Shown here: positions 42,421 to 50,062 of the stretch, one piece after another
Layout of the letters: every line of letters begins with the position of its first letter
How positions within the stretch are numbered: the first letter of the stretch is position 1
The notes under the pieces: model-generated
What the model was told of the DNA's origin: nothing
The model's database searches: none
Seen by the model: the letters and a program-made list of their open reading frames with translations, nothing else
Translations under genes and position numbers: made by a program
Source of the DNA: Vibrio ziniensis
GTDB lineage: Bacteria; Pseudomonadota; Gammaproteobacteria; Enterobacterales; Vibrionaceae
Reading direction: 5' to 3'
NCBI RefSeq assembly: GCF_011064285.1
Contig: NZ_CP049332.1
Location: 558,001-622,000 of the forward strand
DNA: 64,000 bases

Positions 42421-43455
42421 TTAAAGAGGTTTAGCCACTTCAATCACTAGTTTGCCGAAGTTTTTACCTTCAAGCAGACCAATCAATTGTTCTGGCGCGT
42501 TTTCTAAGCCGACTTCTACCTGTTCACGGTATTTAACCTTACCTTCTGCTACCCATTGATTCATGTCAGCAGCAAACTCACCGTAGCGGTGACCGTAGTC
42601 GTCAAAAATAATGAAGCCTTGAATTTTTAAGCGCTTAGTTAAGATTAAACCAGTCAGCTTAGACAGGCGATCTGGACCTTCTGGTAGTGACGTTGCGTTG
42701 TATTGTGCAATTAGACCACACACTGGAATACGCGCTTTTGTATTAAGCTGCGGCATTACCGCATCAAATACTTTTCCACCGACGTTTTCGAAGTAGACAT
42801 CAATACCTGCCGGACATGCTGCTGCTAGTTGCTGTGCAAAGTCGTCGGCTTTGTGATCGATACAAGCATCCATACCCAGTACTTCAACCGCATGGCGACA
42901 TTTATCAGCACCACCTGCAATACCTACTACACGACAGCCTTTGATTTTACCAATCTGACCAACAGTTGCCCCAACAGGGCCTGTTGCTGACGCTACCACA
43001 ATGGTTTCACCAGCTTTTGGTGCACCGATATCCAGCAGACCCATATATGCAGTAAAGCCAGGCATGCCCAGCACACCCAAAGCCCATGAAGGGTGTGTTG
43101 GATTAGCACCTAGCTTTAATAGACCTGTTCCGTTTGATACGGAGTATTTCTGCCAGCCTGTTGTGTATGAAAGAACCCATTCACCTATTTGGAACTCAGG
43201 GTTGTTTGACACTTCAACCTGACACACCGTACCGCCAATCATTACATCGTTAATTTCTAGAGGTTTTGCATATGATTCAGCATCACTCATGCGGCCACGC
43301 ATGTATGGGTCTAATGATAAGTAGATAGTACGTAGCAGAACTTCGCCTTCTTTTGCCTCTGGTTTAGCAACGGTTTCTAAGCGAAAGTTTTCTAATGTTG
43401 GCGCGCCTACTGGGCGTGAAGCCAGTACGATACGTTGGTTTGTTGAGTCAGTCAT
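42421..43455 (-). CDS. MDR-family NADP-dependent oxidoreductase (CurA-like)
   Basis: A 344-residue zinc-free medium-chain reductase of the leukotriene B4 12-hydroxydehydrogenase/curcumin reductase group. It has 'LSLDPYMRGRMSDAESYAKP', 'LGMPGFTAYMGLLDIGAPKAGETIVVASATGPVGATVGQIGKIKGCRVVGIAGG' (Rossmann motif) and 'GIDVYFENVGGKVFDAVMP'. It reduces alpha,beta-unsaturated ketones or quinones. An operator identical to the one in front of the TetR gene lies 28 bp upstream of its start (43483-43497), so it is probably induced by reactive electrophiles through that regulator. Confidence 0.93.
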   Translation of the reverse strand: MTDSTNQRIVLASRPVGAPTLENFRLETVAKPEAKEGEVLLRTIYLSLDPYMRGRMSDAESYAKPLEINDVMIGGTVCQVEVSNNPEFQIGEWVLSYTTGWQKYSVSNGTGLLKLGANPTHPSWALGVLGMPGFTAYMGLLDIGAPKAGETIVVASATGPVGATVGQIGKIKGCRVVGIAGGADKCRHAVEVLGMDACIDHKADDFAQQLAAACPAGIDVYFENVGGKVFDAVMPQLNTKARIPVCGLIAQYNATSLPEGPDRLSKLTGLILTKRLKIQGFIIFDDYGHRYGEFAADMNQWVAEGKVKYREQVEVGLENAPEQLIGLLEGKNFGKLVIEVAKPL

Positions 43456-43482
43456 TGGACTTTCCTTTTATTTCTTAATAAT

Positions 43483-43497
43483 TAGACCAGTCGTCTA
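43483..43497. promoter_or_regulatory. TetR-type operator upstream of the MDR reductase
   Basis: TAGACCAGTCGTCTA, with TAGAC/GTCTA dyad arms, lies within an 18-bp sequence (ATTAGACCAGTCGTCTAG) that recurs exactly at 44194-44208 in front of the TetR gene. Confidence 0.85.
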
Positions 43498-43575
43498 GTT
43501 TTCGTTTCAAAAAAACCGCTATAGAAATAGCGGATAAATGCATTAGGCTCAGCTTAGCCTATTTTTCGACATTGG

Positions 43576-44172
43576 TTAATTTAGCTGCTCGCCTTTCAAT
43601 ATTTGCTCGGTCACTTTTAACGCTTGTGCCAAGCTGGCATCGTCGTGACGAATTTTGTTCACCAAGCTAGCACCAACCCAAAGGTTATAAAGAAGCTCTG
43701 AAGTCTGTTGGCCGTCTTTAACTTTTAACTCACCCGACTGAATACCTTTTTCAATGTGTTCAGCTACAGTGGTGATTACCTTGTTTGTACCTTTGTGCAG
43801 CGCAAGGCGCATCGGCTCTGATAAGTCGGAAACTTCACCTGCCAATTTCACTACTAAGCATTTACCTGTTTGGCACTCGCTACGGTTTTGTTCCATCCAG
43901 TAGCGCCAGTATTGCATCAGTTTTTCATATTCACTCACCCCACTGGTTGCGAACAAGTTCTCTAACTTTTGTTGGTATTGGTTGAAATAATCTTGCAGCA
44001 GTGCTTCTCCAAATTGTTCTTTGGATTTGAAGTAGTGGTAGAAAGAACCTTTCGGTACTTCAGCATTTTTCAGAAGTTCAGACAGCCCTACGCTGGTAAA
44101 ACCTTTGCTGGCAATCAGTTCGTAGCCAATGTCTAAAATATGCTGTTTGGTGTCATGTGATTTTTCGTTCAT
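43576..44172 (-). CDS. TetR-family transcriptional regulator
   Basis: A regulator of about 198 residues with the N-terminal TetR helix-turn-helix ('HILDIGYELIASKGFTSVGLSELLKNAEVPKGSFYHYFKSKEQFGEALLQDYF') and a C-terminal ligand domain with Cys at 'SECQTGKCLVV', which resembles the electrophile-sensing cysteines of NemR/AcuR-type regulators. The frame opens at TTG 44181; ATG 44172 is preferred. It is upstream of the MDR reductase on the same strand, and both carry the same operator, so it probably represses itself and the reductase. Confidence 0.92.
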   Translation of the reverse strand: MNEKSHDTKQHILDIGYELIASKGFTSVGLSELLKNAEVPKGSFYHYFKSKEQFGEALLQDYFNQYQQKLENLFATSGVSEYEKLMQYWRYWMEQNRSECQTGKCLVVKLAGEVSDLSEPMRLALHKGTNKVITTVAEHIEKGIQSGELKVKDGQQTSELLYNLWVGASLVNKIRHDDASLAQALKVTEQILKGEQLN

Positions 44173-44193
44173 GCGGTGCAATATAAATTAAAT

Positions 44194-44208
44194 TAGACCA
44201 GTCGTCTA
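44194..44208. promoter_or_regulatory. TetR-type operator at the tetR start (autoregulation)
   Basis: Second exact copy of TAGACCAGTCGTCTA, about 22 bp upstream of the ATG of the TetR gene. Confidence 0.85.
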
Positions 44209-44273
44209 GCGGATGTTTTATTTATAGCGTTCTGTTGTGGATATGAATACACAAGACAGTGGAGTAGGAACTC

Positions 44274-44443
44274 ATACCATCCTAGATAAAAATATGATCA
44301 GATTGAGCATCGGCGAGCAGCGAATGGGCGTCAAACGCAAACGCGCATTCATTCGTCCCTGAAGCTCCGCCGAGCCATCCATGGCTCGGAGGGTTTGCTT
44401 ATCGACGCCCATTCACTGATCAGGAAATTTTCCAGAATGGTAT
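44274..44443. repeat. 170-bp palindromic intergenic element
   Basis: The ends ATACCAT (44274-44280) and ATGGTAT (44437-44443) are inverted. Moving inward, ATGATCAG/CTGATCA and GAATGGGCGTC (44322-44332)/GACGCCCATTC (44404-44414) also pair, and a central GCCGAGCCATCC-ATGGCTCGG hairpin caps the structure. No coding capacity. The layout fits a MITE-like or REP-like repeat of the kind scattered in Vibrio intergenic regions, or a structured RNA. It fills most of the 288-bp gap between two minus-strand genes. Confidence 0.65.
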
Positions 44444-44469
44444 CAAAGTGGCTCCAAACACCGAATAGA

Positions 44470-46152
44470 CTAAAAATCAGCATCCACTTGGAAGTGCATG
44501 CGTTGTTTAGTGTATGGATGATCGAAACTTAAGCTCTCTGCATGCAGATGGAGACGAGTACCTTTTAGACCGTACAAATCATCACCGACAATCGCCATGT
44601 TTAATCCATCAGCATGGGCGCAATGAACGCGAAGCTGATGGGTACGCCCTGTTTTAGGGTAGAGATAGACTCGACTTTGCCCATTTTCTACGCTGATTTT
44701 CTGCCAGAAAGTATCTGCGTGTTTACCGTGCTCGTAGCAAACCATCTGACGAGGTCTATCATCCAAGTCACCACGTAGTGGCAAAGTGATATCTCCAGAC
44801 TCACCAAGGAGTTCACCACTCAAGAGAGCGACGTAGCGTTTTTCTACGCCACGAGTAATAAACTGCTTTTGTAAGCTCTTATTCGCTCGACGTGTGAGAG
44901 CAAACACTAGAATACCTGACGTCGACATATCTAAACGATGAAGTACAAACGGGCCTTCCACATCGGTGAACATTGCTTCTAATCGAGTAAGCACGGAATC
45001 TTTAACATTAACTCCGGGTACAGATAAAAATTCGGCTGGTTTATTCACGACAACGATAGCGTCATCCTGATAGAGAATGTCGATATCTTTTCCATCGGCT
45101 GGGTTTTCAAGAAGAGGGTTGTTATCAAGAGTGATCCCTTCCAGCATGTGACCTAATATCGGATGGCACTTGTTGTTGCATGCAGGGTAGTATTTTTTAT
45201 GCTGACGAATCTCTGATTTCGGTGAGCGACCCCACCAAAATTCCGCCATCGCAATAGGTTTTAGCTGATGTGTAAAGGCGTATTGCAACAATTTAGGCGC
45301 TGCACATTCACCTGAACCCGCTGGTGGAATAGGGTTGGCAGTATTTTCGAATATATCGACCAGTGACTTGTTCTCACCGTTCTGATTTAAGAACTGATAT
45401 TGGGAAAACAGCTTTTTCTGTAATGCTGCCGATAGCTGTCTGCGTTTCTCTTTTAACTCTTCGAGCTGGTTTTGATGCAGATTGAGTTTGGTTTGAAGCT
45501 GTTCAAGCTCGTTATCCCATTTTTGTTTGAGATGTTTTAGCTGATTTTTTTCCGCTACGCTTTGTTGAGCAAGCTGTTCAAAAAGCGTATCAATTTCACT
45601 TTCAGACAAATGTTGAGGAGGCGTTTGGCGCAGCAACTTGCGATTCTTGCGCCCTTCAATCATCAGTTGGCGATGAGCTTCTATTTGTTGTTCCGCCTCA
45701 TTTTGGCAAGCGTGAATCGCTTTAGTTAACTCTGCGGACAGTGGTGATGTGCTAAGTTCGCGAACTCGACGATTGATATCGGCAATACCATTTGCATCCA
45801 GGCGAAAAAAGGTTTCGTCTTCAAAACGATCAAATACCGGTGGCACGAAATGGGGCAGTTGCAGCTTCTCCGCGAGTAGACCGGAAAACGCAGACAGATA
45901 CCCCAGCTCTCCCCGTTCATTCTGCACGACTAGCACACCAAACATTTTGCCATGTGAATCAGACTCAATGTCCGTTAAACCGAAAGGATGCGACCAGTCT
46001 GTTTGCGTTTCAATATGCTGTTGGAGTTCATGAGCTGCAATCTCGCTTAATGGATGCGGTTCGTAGCAAAACGGAAAAGTAAAACGCTCCGGTAATGTGT
46101 ATTCAGAAATGTCCATCTGAAAAGGGGTAAAACAGTGATCGGAGTGCTTCAT
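44470..46152 (-). CDS. RluA-family pseudouridine synthase with long N-terminal region
   Basis: A 560-residue protein. The C-terminal 210 residues are a pseudouridine synthase domain: 'IDILYQDDAIVVVNKPAEFLSVPG', the catalytic-Asp motif H-R-L-D ('FVLHRLDMSTSGILVFALTRRANKSLQKQF') and 'PKTGRTHQLRVHCAH'. The N-terminal part has a conserved aromatic segment and a Gln/Leu-rich coiled coil (about residues 145-245), and no S4 domain. This large architecture is a known gammaproteobacterial subgroup; the RNA target is uncertain. Single gene. Confidence 0.88.
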   Translation of the reverse strand: MKHSDHCFTPFQMDISEYTLPERFTFPFCYEPHPLSEIAAHELQQHIETQTDWSHPFGLTDIESDSHGKMFGVLVVQNERGELGYLSAFSGLLAEKLQLPHFVPPVFDRFEDETFFRLDANGIADINRRVRELSTSPLSAELTKAIHACQNEAEQQIEAHRQLMIEGRKNRKLLRQTPPQHLSESEIDTLFEQLAQQSVAEKNQLKHLKQKWDNELEQLQTKLNLHQNQLEELKEKRRQLSAALQKKLFSQYQFLNQNGENKSLVDIFENTANPIPPAGSGECAAPKLLQYAFTHQLKPIAMAEFWWGRSPKSEIRQHKKYYPACNNKCHPILGHMLEGITLDNNPLLENPADGKDIDILYQDDAIVVVNKPAEFLSVPGVNVKDSVLTRLEAMFTDVEGPFVLHRLDMSTSGILVFALTRRANKSLQKQFITRGVEKRYVALLSGELLGESGDITLPLRGDLDDRPRQMVCYEHGKHADTFWQKISVENGQSRVYLYPKTGRTHQLRVHCAHADGLNMAIVGDDLYGLKGTRLHLHAESLSFDHPYTKQRMHFQVDADF

Positions 46153-46228
46153 AACGCTAGAACCTCTTTTAGGTCAACAGAACCTAGATATCAGCGCGGG
46201 ATTTTACTGAGCACAGAGGGAAAATCCA

Positions 46229-47074
46229 TCATTTTGTTTGCTTCCCCATAATCACCAACACGATACCGCCTAATATCAGACTGCTGACGAAAATTAAATG
46301 TAGCGTAAATGCTTCTCCGACCAAAAGTGTACCGCCAGCGATTGCGATAACGGGTACAGACAGCTGAGCGACGGAGGCTTGCAGCATGGTCAGTTGGGTG
46401 ATCACGCGATACCACAAAATGTACCCTGCTGCGGATGCAATACTGCCTGATATTAATGCGAGAATGATGCCTTTAGACGAAGCTGAAGAGAGGTTAACCA
46501 GCCATGGCGTCAACAATACACAAAGTAGACCTGCAACCCAAAAACCTTGAGAAATGGCAGAGATAGGGTTGCCACTACTTCGTCCGACCAGTGTAAATAC
46601 CGCCCATGCTAGACCTGAAAGGATCATTAATAGTGCGGACAGAATATCGGGTCTTGTAACGCTAGGTGCCATGAGATAGATGAATCCGGCAATAGAAGCA
46701 ACTAAACCTATCAGTTCTAGCGAGTTGATTTTATTACCTTGGAAAAAATGTGCTGCAAGCAAAGTGAGTTGCACTGTACCAAATAACAACAGTGCTCCGG
46801 TTCCTGTAGAAAGTTTTAGATAGGCAACAGAAAAGCACAATGCATAGGTAAACAGAGCCAAACCCGCTTTCAGGGCAAACTTGGGTTGATAGTGCCTCTC
46901 GGCTTTTTTTACCATCAAACAGTGTAAAACAATTAGCGTGATCGCCCCAGAAACTAGACGAAGATAGGTAAAAGTTGCGGCATCAATCGTTTGATCTTGC
47001 AGTGCGAGGCGACACAAAATTGAGTTCGCGGCAAAGGCAAACATAGTGATGACAGTTAAAAGAAGAGGAGACAC
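46229..47074 (-). CDS. EamA/DMT-family transporter
   Basis: A membrane protein of about 281 residues with ten hydrophobic helices in two EamA repeats ('MFAFAANSILCRLALQDQTIDAATFTYLRLVSGAITLI' and 'GYILWYRVITQLTMLQASVAQLSVPVIAIAGGTLLVGE'). The substrate is unknown. The frame opens with TTG at 47083; GTG at 47074 is better placed relative to AATAAGG. It is divergent from the CDF exporter and close to the TTTGATAATCAAA sites, so it could share their control. Confidence 0.85.
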   Translation of the reverse strand: MSPLLLTVITMFAFAANSILCRLALQDQTIDAATFTYLRLVSGAITLIVLHCLMVKKAERHYQPKFALKAGLALFTYALCFSVAYLKLSTGTGALLLFGTVQLTLLAAHFFQGNKINSLELIGLVASIAGFIYLMAPSVTRPDILSALLMILSGLAWAVFTLVGRSSGNPISAISQGFWVAGLLCVLLTPWLVNLSSASSKGIILALISGSIASAAGYILWYRVITQLTMLQASVAQLSVPVIAIAGGTLLVGEAFTLHLIFVSSLILGGIVLVIMGKQTK

Positions 47075-47146
47075 GTTGAGCAACCTTATTGTTATGTTAT
47101 CGATAATTTAAGGTTAATTAGCGGTATTCAACAATCTTTAATTTAC

Positions 47147-47191
47147 TTTGATAATCAAACTAACTACACTTTAGAAAATTTGATAATCAAA
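47147..47191. promoter_or_regulatory. Two identical 13-bp palindromes (MarR-type operators)
   Basis: TTTGATAATCAAA occurs at 47147-47159 and at 47179-47191, with centres 32 bp apart (three helical turns). The second ends 9 bp before the CDF exporter ATG. The MarR regulator at 48167 is the likely ligand. Confidence 0.8.
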
Positions 47192-47200
47192 GTAATTATT

Positions 47201-48154
47201 ATGCAAACACCAAGTTGTCCCCAAACAGAGACGTTTTCATACACCAATGAAAAAGGTGAAAAACGTACCCTCTATGTACTGCTGATTACCGTTGTTACTA
47301 TGGCGGTGGAGATTGTTGCTGGTAGCATTTACGGTTCAATGGCGTTACTTGCCGATGGCTGGCACATGGGGACGCACGCAGCTGCGTTTTGTATCACGCT
47401 GTTTACCTATCGCTATGCTCGTAAGCATCAGAACTCTCGAGCTTACACTTTTGGTACAGGTAAAGTGGGCGTTTTGGGAGGGTATACCAGTGCTATTGGT
47501 TTGGGCTTAGTCGCATTAGTTATGGCCGGCGAATCAATCCACCGTTTGTTTAACCCGTTAAGTATCCAATTTAATGAAGCGATAATGGTGGCGGTTGTTG
47601 GCCTTGTGGTGAACGTAGCAAGTATGTTTTTATTGCACGACCATCACGACCATCACGACCATCACGACCATCACGACCATCACGACCATCACGACCATCA
47701 CGACCATCACGACCACGATCATGGGCATCATCACCATCATGATCACAACCTTACGGCGGCGTACATGCATGTGCTGGCAGATGCGTTGACGTCAGTATTG
47801 GCAATCGCGGCTTTGATTGTTGGTAAATACTTGGGTTGGGTATGGTTAGATCCGATTATGGGTATTGTCGGAGCGCTTGTGATCACCAAGTGGGCATTCG
47901 GTTTGATGAAACAAACGGCTCCTATCTTACTGGATGCTCATATCAGCCATGATTATGAGAAGAAAGTGCTCGCTAAGTTAGAAGAGGCTGGAGCAAAAGT
48001 GATTGATATTCACGTGTGGAAAGTGAGCGCTAATCACTATTCTGCTGTGATTAGAATGTCTGCTGAGTCGAACAAAGATGCACTGTACTTTAGACAGGTA
48101 TTGAAGGAGTTTGATAGACTCCATCACCTTACGCTAGAAGTTAACCCGCTTTAA
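47201..48154 (+). CDS. CDF-family divalent metal exporter (DmeF-like) with His-Asp repeat loop
   Basis: A 317-residue cation diffusion facilitator with six helices. Helix II has 'LLADGWHMGTHAAAF' and helix V 'HVLADALTSVLAI', giving the transport-site H/D residues. Between helices IV and V is a cytoplasmic His loop of about eight HHD units followed by DHDHGHHHHHDH. The DmeF subgroup exports Co2+/Ni2+/Zn2+. The ATG at 47201 is preferred over the upstream TTG, which overlaps an operator. A MarR gene follows after 12 bp, and two palindromes precede the gene. Confidence 0.92.
   Translation: MQTPSCPQTETFSYTNEKGEKRTLYVLLITVVTMAVEIVAGSIYGSMALLADGWHMGTHAAAFCITLFTYRYARKHQNSRAYTFGTGKVGVLGGYTSAIGLGLVALVMAGESIHRLFNPLSIQFNEAIMVAVVGLVVNVASMFLLHDHHDHHDHHDHHDHHDHHDHHDHHDHDHGHHHHHDHNLTAAYMHVLADALTSVLAIAALIVGKYLGWVWLDPIMGIVGALVITKWAFGLMKQTAPILLDAHISHDYEKKVLAKLEEAGAKVIDIHVWKVSANHYSAVIRMSAESNKDALYFRQVLKEFDRLHHLTLEVNPL
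47636..47713 (+). repeat. 9-bp coding tandem repeat (His-His-Asp)
   Basis: CACGACCAT is repeated eight times plus a partial copy, without mismatches, inside the CDF gene. The unit length is a multiple of three, so copy-number changes preserve the frame and change the number of metal-binding His. Confidence 0.95.
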
Positions 48155-48166
48155 AGGCTAAAACAC

Positions 48167-48583
48167 ATGCACCCATTGACTGAGCTTAACAATCTGATTA
48201 CTGAGTTTTACGACAAGATGTCTTCGTGGGAGATGTCTGTGGTCAAAGAAACTGGGTACTCATTGGCTCAAATCCACACGCTTGAAGTATTAGGCTCACA
48301 TGGTGCGATGCGTATGAAAGAGTTGGCAAACCGTCTGAGCATCACAACGGGAACGCTGACTGTTCAAGTAGAGAAATTGGTTCAAGCGGGACTGATAGAA
48401 CGTCAATCCATTGAAGGGGATCGACGTTCTATTCAAGTGACACTGACTGATGAAGGGAAAGCGGTATTTCAGCAGCATAACGCTTTACACATGACACTTA
48501 CCGAAGAGCTCACTCGCCATATCAGTACCGAGCAACAAAAACACCTCGCTCAAATGCTGACGTTAATGAATCAGGTGTTCTAA
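48167..48583 (+). CDS. MarR-family transcriptional regulator
   Basis: A 138-residue winged-helix regulator ('AMRMKELANRLSITTGTLTVQVEKLVQAGLIERQSIEGDRRSIQVTLTDEG'). It begins 12 bp after the CDF exporter gene and is probably co-transcribed with it. By position it is the metal- or stress-responsive repressor of the exporter through the paired TTTGATAATCAAA sites. Confidence 0.9.
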   Translation: MHPLTELNNLITEFYDKMSSWEMSVVKETGYSLAQIHTLEVLGSHGAMRMKELANRLSITTGTLTVQVEKLVQAGLIERQSIEGDRRSIQVTLTDEGKAVFQQHNALHMTLTEELTRHISTEQQKHLAQMLTLMNQVF

Positions 48584-48596
48584 CTTCTTTTAAAGC

Positions 48597-49181
48597 CTAT
48601 AGCATAGGGACTACAGATAGCAGCAGTAGTCCTCCCATCGCACCATTAAACCATCTCACGTATTTGGGAGCATTCATCCATCGGCTAAGCTGTTTGCCTG
48701 CTGCAGTCCAGACGCTCACCGATGGTACGTTCACCATCGCAAATACAACAGCAATAACACTCAAACCGACCCAACTCGTTGAGTCGTTGTATACGCTTAC
48801 CGCGGTCAGAGCCATAGACCAGCCTTTCGGGTTCACCCACTGAAACATCGCCGCAGACAAAAATGTCATCGGTTTATAAGCGGTATCGCTTTTACTTGGT
48901 TTTGCAAGGCAGATTTTTACTGCCAAATACACCAGATAGCTTAAGCATATCCAGTGGAGTATCTGCTGAACGACCGGGTATTGTTGAAATACGCCCAGTA
49001 AGCCAATGCCAACCAAGATGATCATGATACTGAAACCAAAAGTGACTCCCGCCATATGAGGTATGGTTCTTTTAAAGCCGACATTAGCACCGGACGTCAT
49101 CAACATGATGTTATTTGGGCCAGGGGAAAATGTGGATACAAACGCGAACATCACCAAAGGCCACCATTGATATAAATCCAT
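48597..49181 (-). CDS. LysE-family amino-acid exporter
   Basis: A 194-residue membrane protein with about six helices. It has the LysE/RhtB signature 'STFSPGPNNIMLMTSGANVGFKRTIPHMAGVTFGF' near the N-terminus and 'FQWVNPKGWSMALTAVS' in the middle. Such proteins export amino acids such as homoserine, threonine or leucine. It starts at ATG 49181, preceded by AGGAGAAG. The divergent Lrp/AsnC regulator at 49292 is its likely controller. Confidence 0.9.
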   Translation of the reverse strand: MDLYQWWPLVMFAFVSTFSPGPNNIMLMTSGANVGFKRTIPHMAGVTFGFSIMIILVGIGLLGVFQQYPVVQQILHWICLSYLVYLAVKICLAKPSKSDTAYKPMTFLSAAMFQWVNPKGWSMALTAVSVYNDSTSWVGLSVIAVVFAMVNVPSVSVWTAAGKQLSRWMNAPKYVRWFNGAMGGLLLLSVVPML

Positions 49182-49291
49182 TTCTTCTCCTGTTTTTATC
49201 ATCAAATGATGGAAAAATTGTAATTGGATAGAGACGCAATTTTATGCTTATATTTGTGTCTACATCAATTTATAAGCAACAAAATTTAACT

Positions 49292-49735
49292 ATGGATAGA
49301 TTTGACGAAAGAATATTGTCTGAACTGCAGGCGGATGGACGAATATCTAATGTAGAGCTCTCTGAAAGGGTAGGACTTTCGCCCTCAGCAACTCTTCGAC
49401 GAGTTCAGGAACTTGAACGAATGAAGGTGATTAAAGGCTACAGGGCGGTACTGGACAAAAACCAGCTTGAAGTCGGATTTATTGCTTATGTGTCTATTGG
49501 CTTAAATAGCCATACCAAGCAATCACAAGTGGCTTTTGAAGAACACGTTCGTTTCGCCAAGGAAGTGGTGGAATGCCATAACATTACTGGTATGAACGAG
49601 TATCTGTTACGCGTTGAAACTAAGGACTTAGCTTCTTACAAGCGTTTCCATTCGAATGTGCTAGGGGAAAGTCCACAAGTAAAGTCGATATCGACAATGG
49701 TAGTGATGGATTCGCCGAAAGACGAACGACAATAG
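49292..49735 (+). CDS. Lrp/AsnC-family transcriptional regulator
   Basis: A 147-residue regulator with an N-terminal HTH ('DERILSELQADGRISNVELSERVGLSPSATLRRVQELERMKVIKGYRAVL') and a C-terminal RAM ligand-binding domain ('VVECHNITGMNEYLLRVETKDLASYKRF'). It lies divergently from the LysE exporter, the usual arrangement for amino-acid-responsive control of export. The frame extends upstream to 49244; the ATG at 49292 is preferred. Confidence 0.9.
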   Translation: MDRFDERILSELQADGRISNVELSERVGLSPSATLRRVQELERMKVIKGYRAVLDKNQLEVGFIAYVSIGLNSHTKQSQVAFEEHVRFAKEVVECHNITGMNEYLLRVETKDLASYKRFHSNVLGESPQVKSISTMVVMDSPKDERQ

Positions 49736-49951
49736 ATAACATATATATACACAAACAAGTGTTCGAGGACAATCAAGCCTGATCATTTTGTAATTACACG
49801 GTCCATCAACACGAATCTGGACAAAAGTTCATCAGAATTTCTCCAAAATTTAGCAAACCGTGAAAATTCTGCTGGTAAAGTAACAGCAGATAACAACGGA
49901 AAAATGATCTGGACCGCAACAACGCCCGCTCGATTCATCGACGTTGACTGA
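49736..49951 (+). pseudogene. Possible 3' remnant of an unidentified coding sequence
   Basis: The frame is open from just after the Lrp stop codon to a TGA at 49949-49951 and has protein-like composition, but no ATG, GTG or TTG start occurs until 'atgatctgg' near the end. The last 55 codons read, in part, 'FVITRSINTNLDKSSSEFL', 'NRENSAGKVTADNNGK', 'MIWTATTPARFIDVD'. It could be the end of a gene whose 5' part was deleted, or chance. I do not recognise the family. The rest of the gap (to 50062) holds small GC-rich dyads (for example CCCGG/CCGGG near 50030). Confidence 0.3.
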
Positions 49952-50062
49952 TGACATATTCATAACGTGCTATGGGGTCTATTAATCGGCCCCAAATAAA
50001 ATTAAATTGCCTTTTACAGATTCCCCCGGATATGCCCGGGAGAATCCATAGGGCTTTTTTAA

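Noticed and set aside
44274..44443. Insertion sequence remnant with transposase
   Set aside because: No transposase ORF or target-site duplication was seen; only palindromic structure supports mobility.
47636..47713. CRISPR-like array
   Set aside because: The repeat is a 9-bp in-frame coding repeat without spacers.
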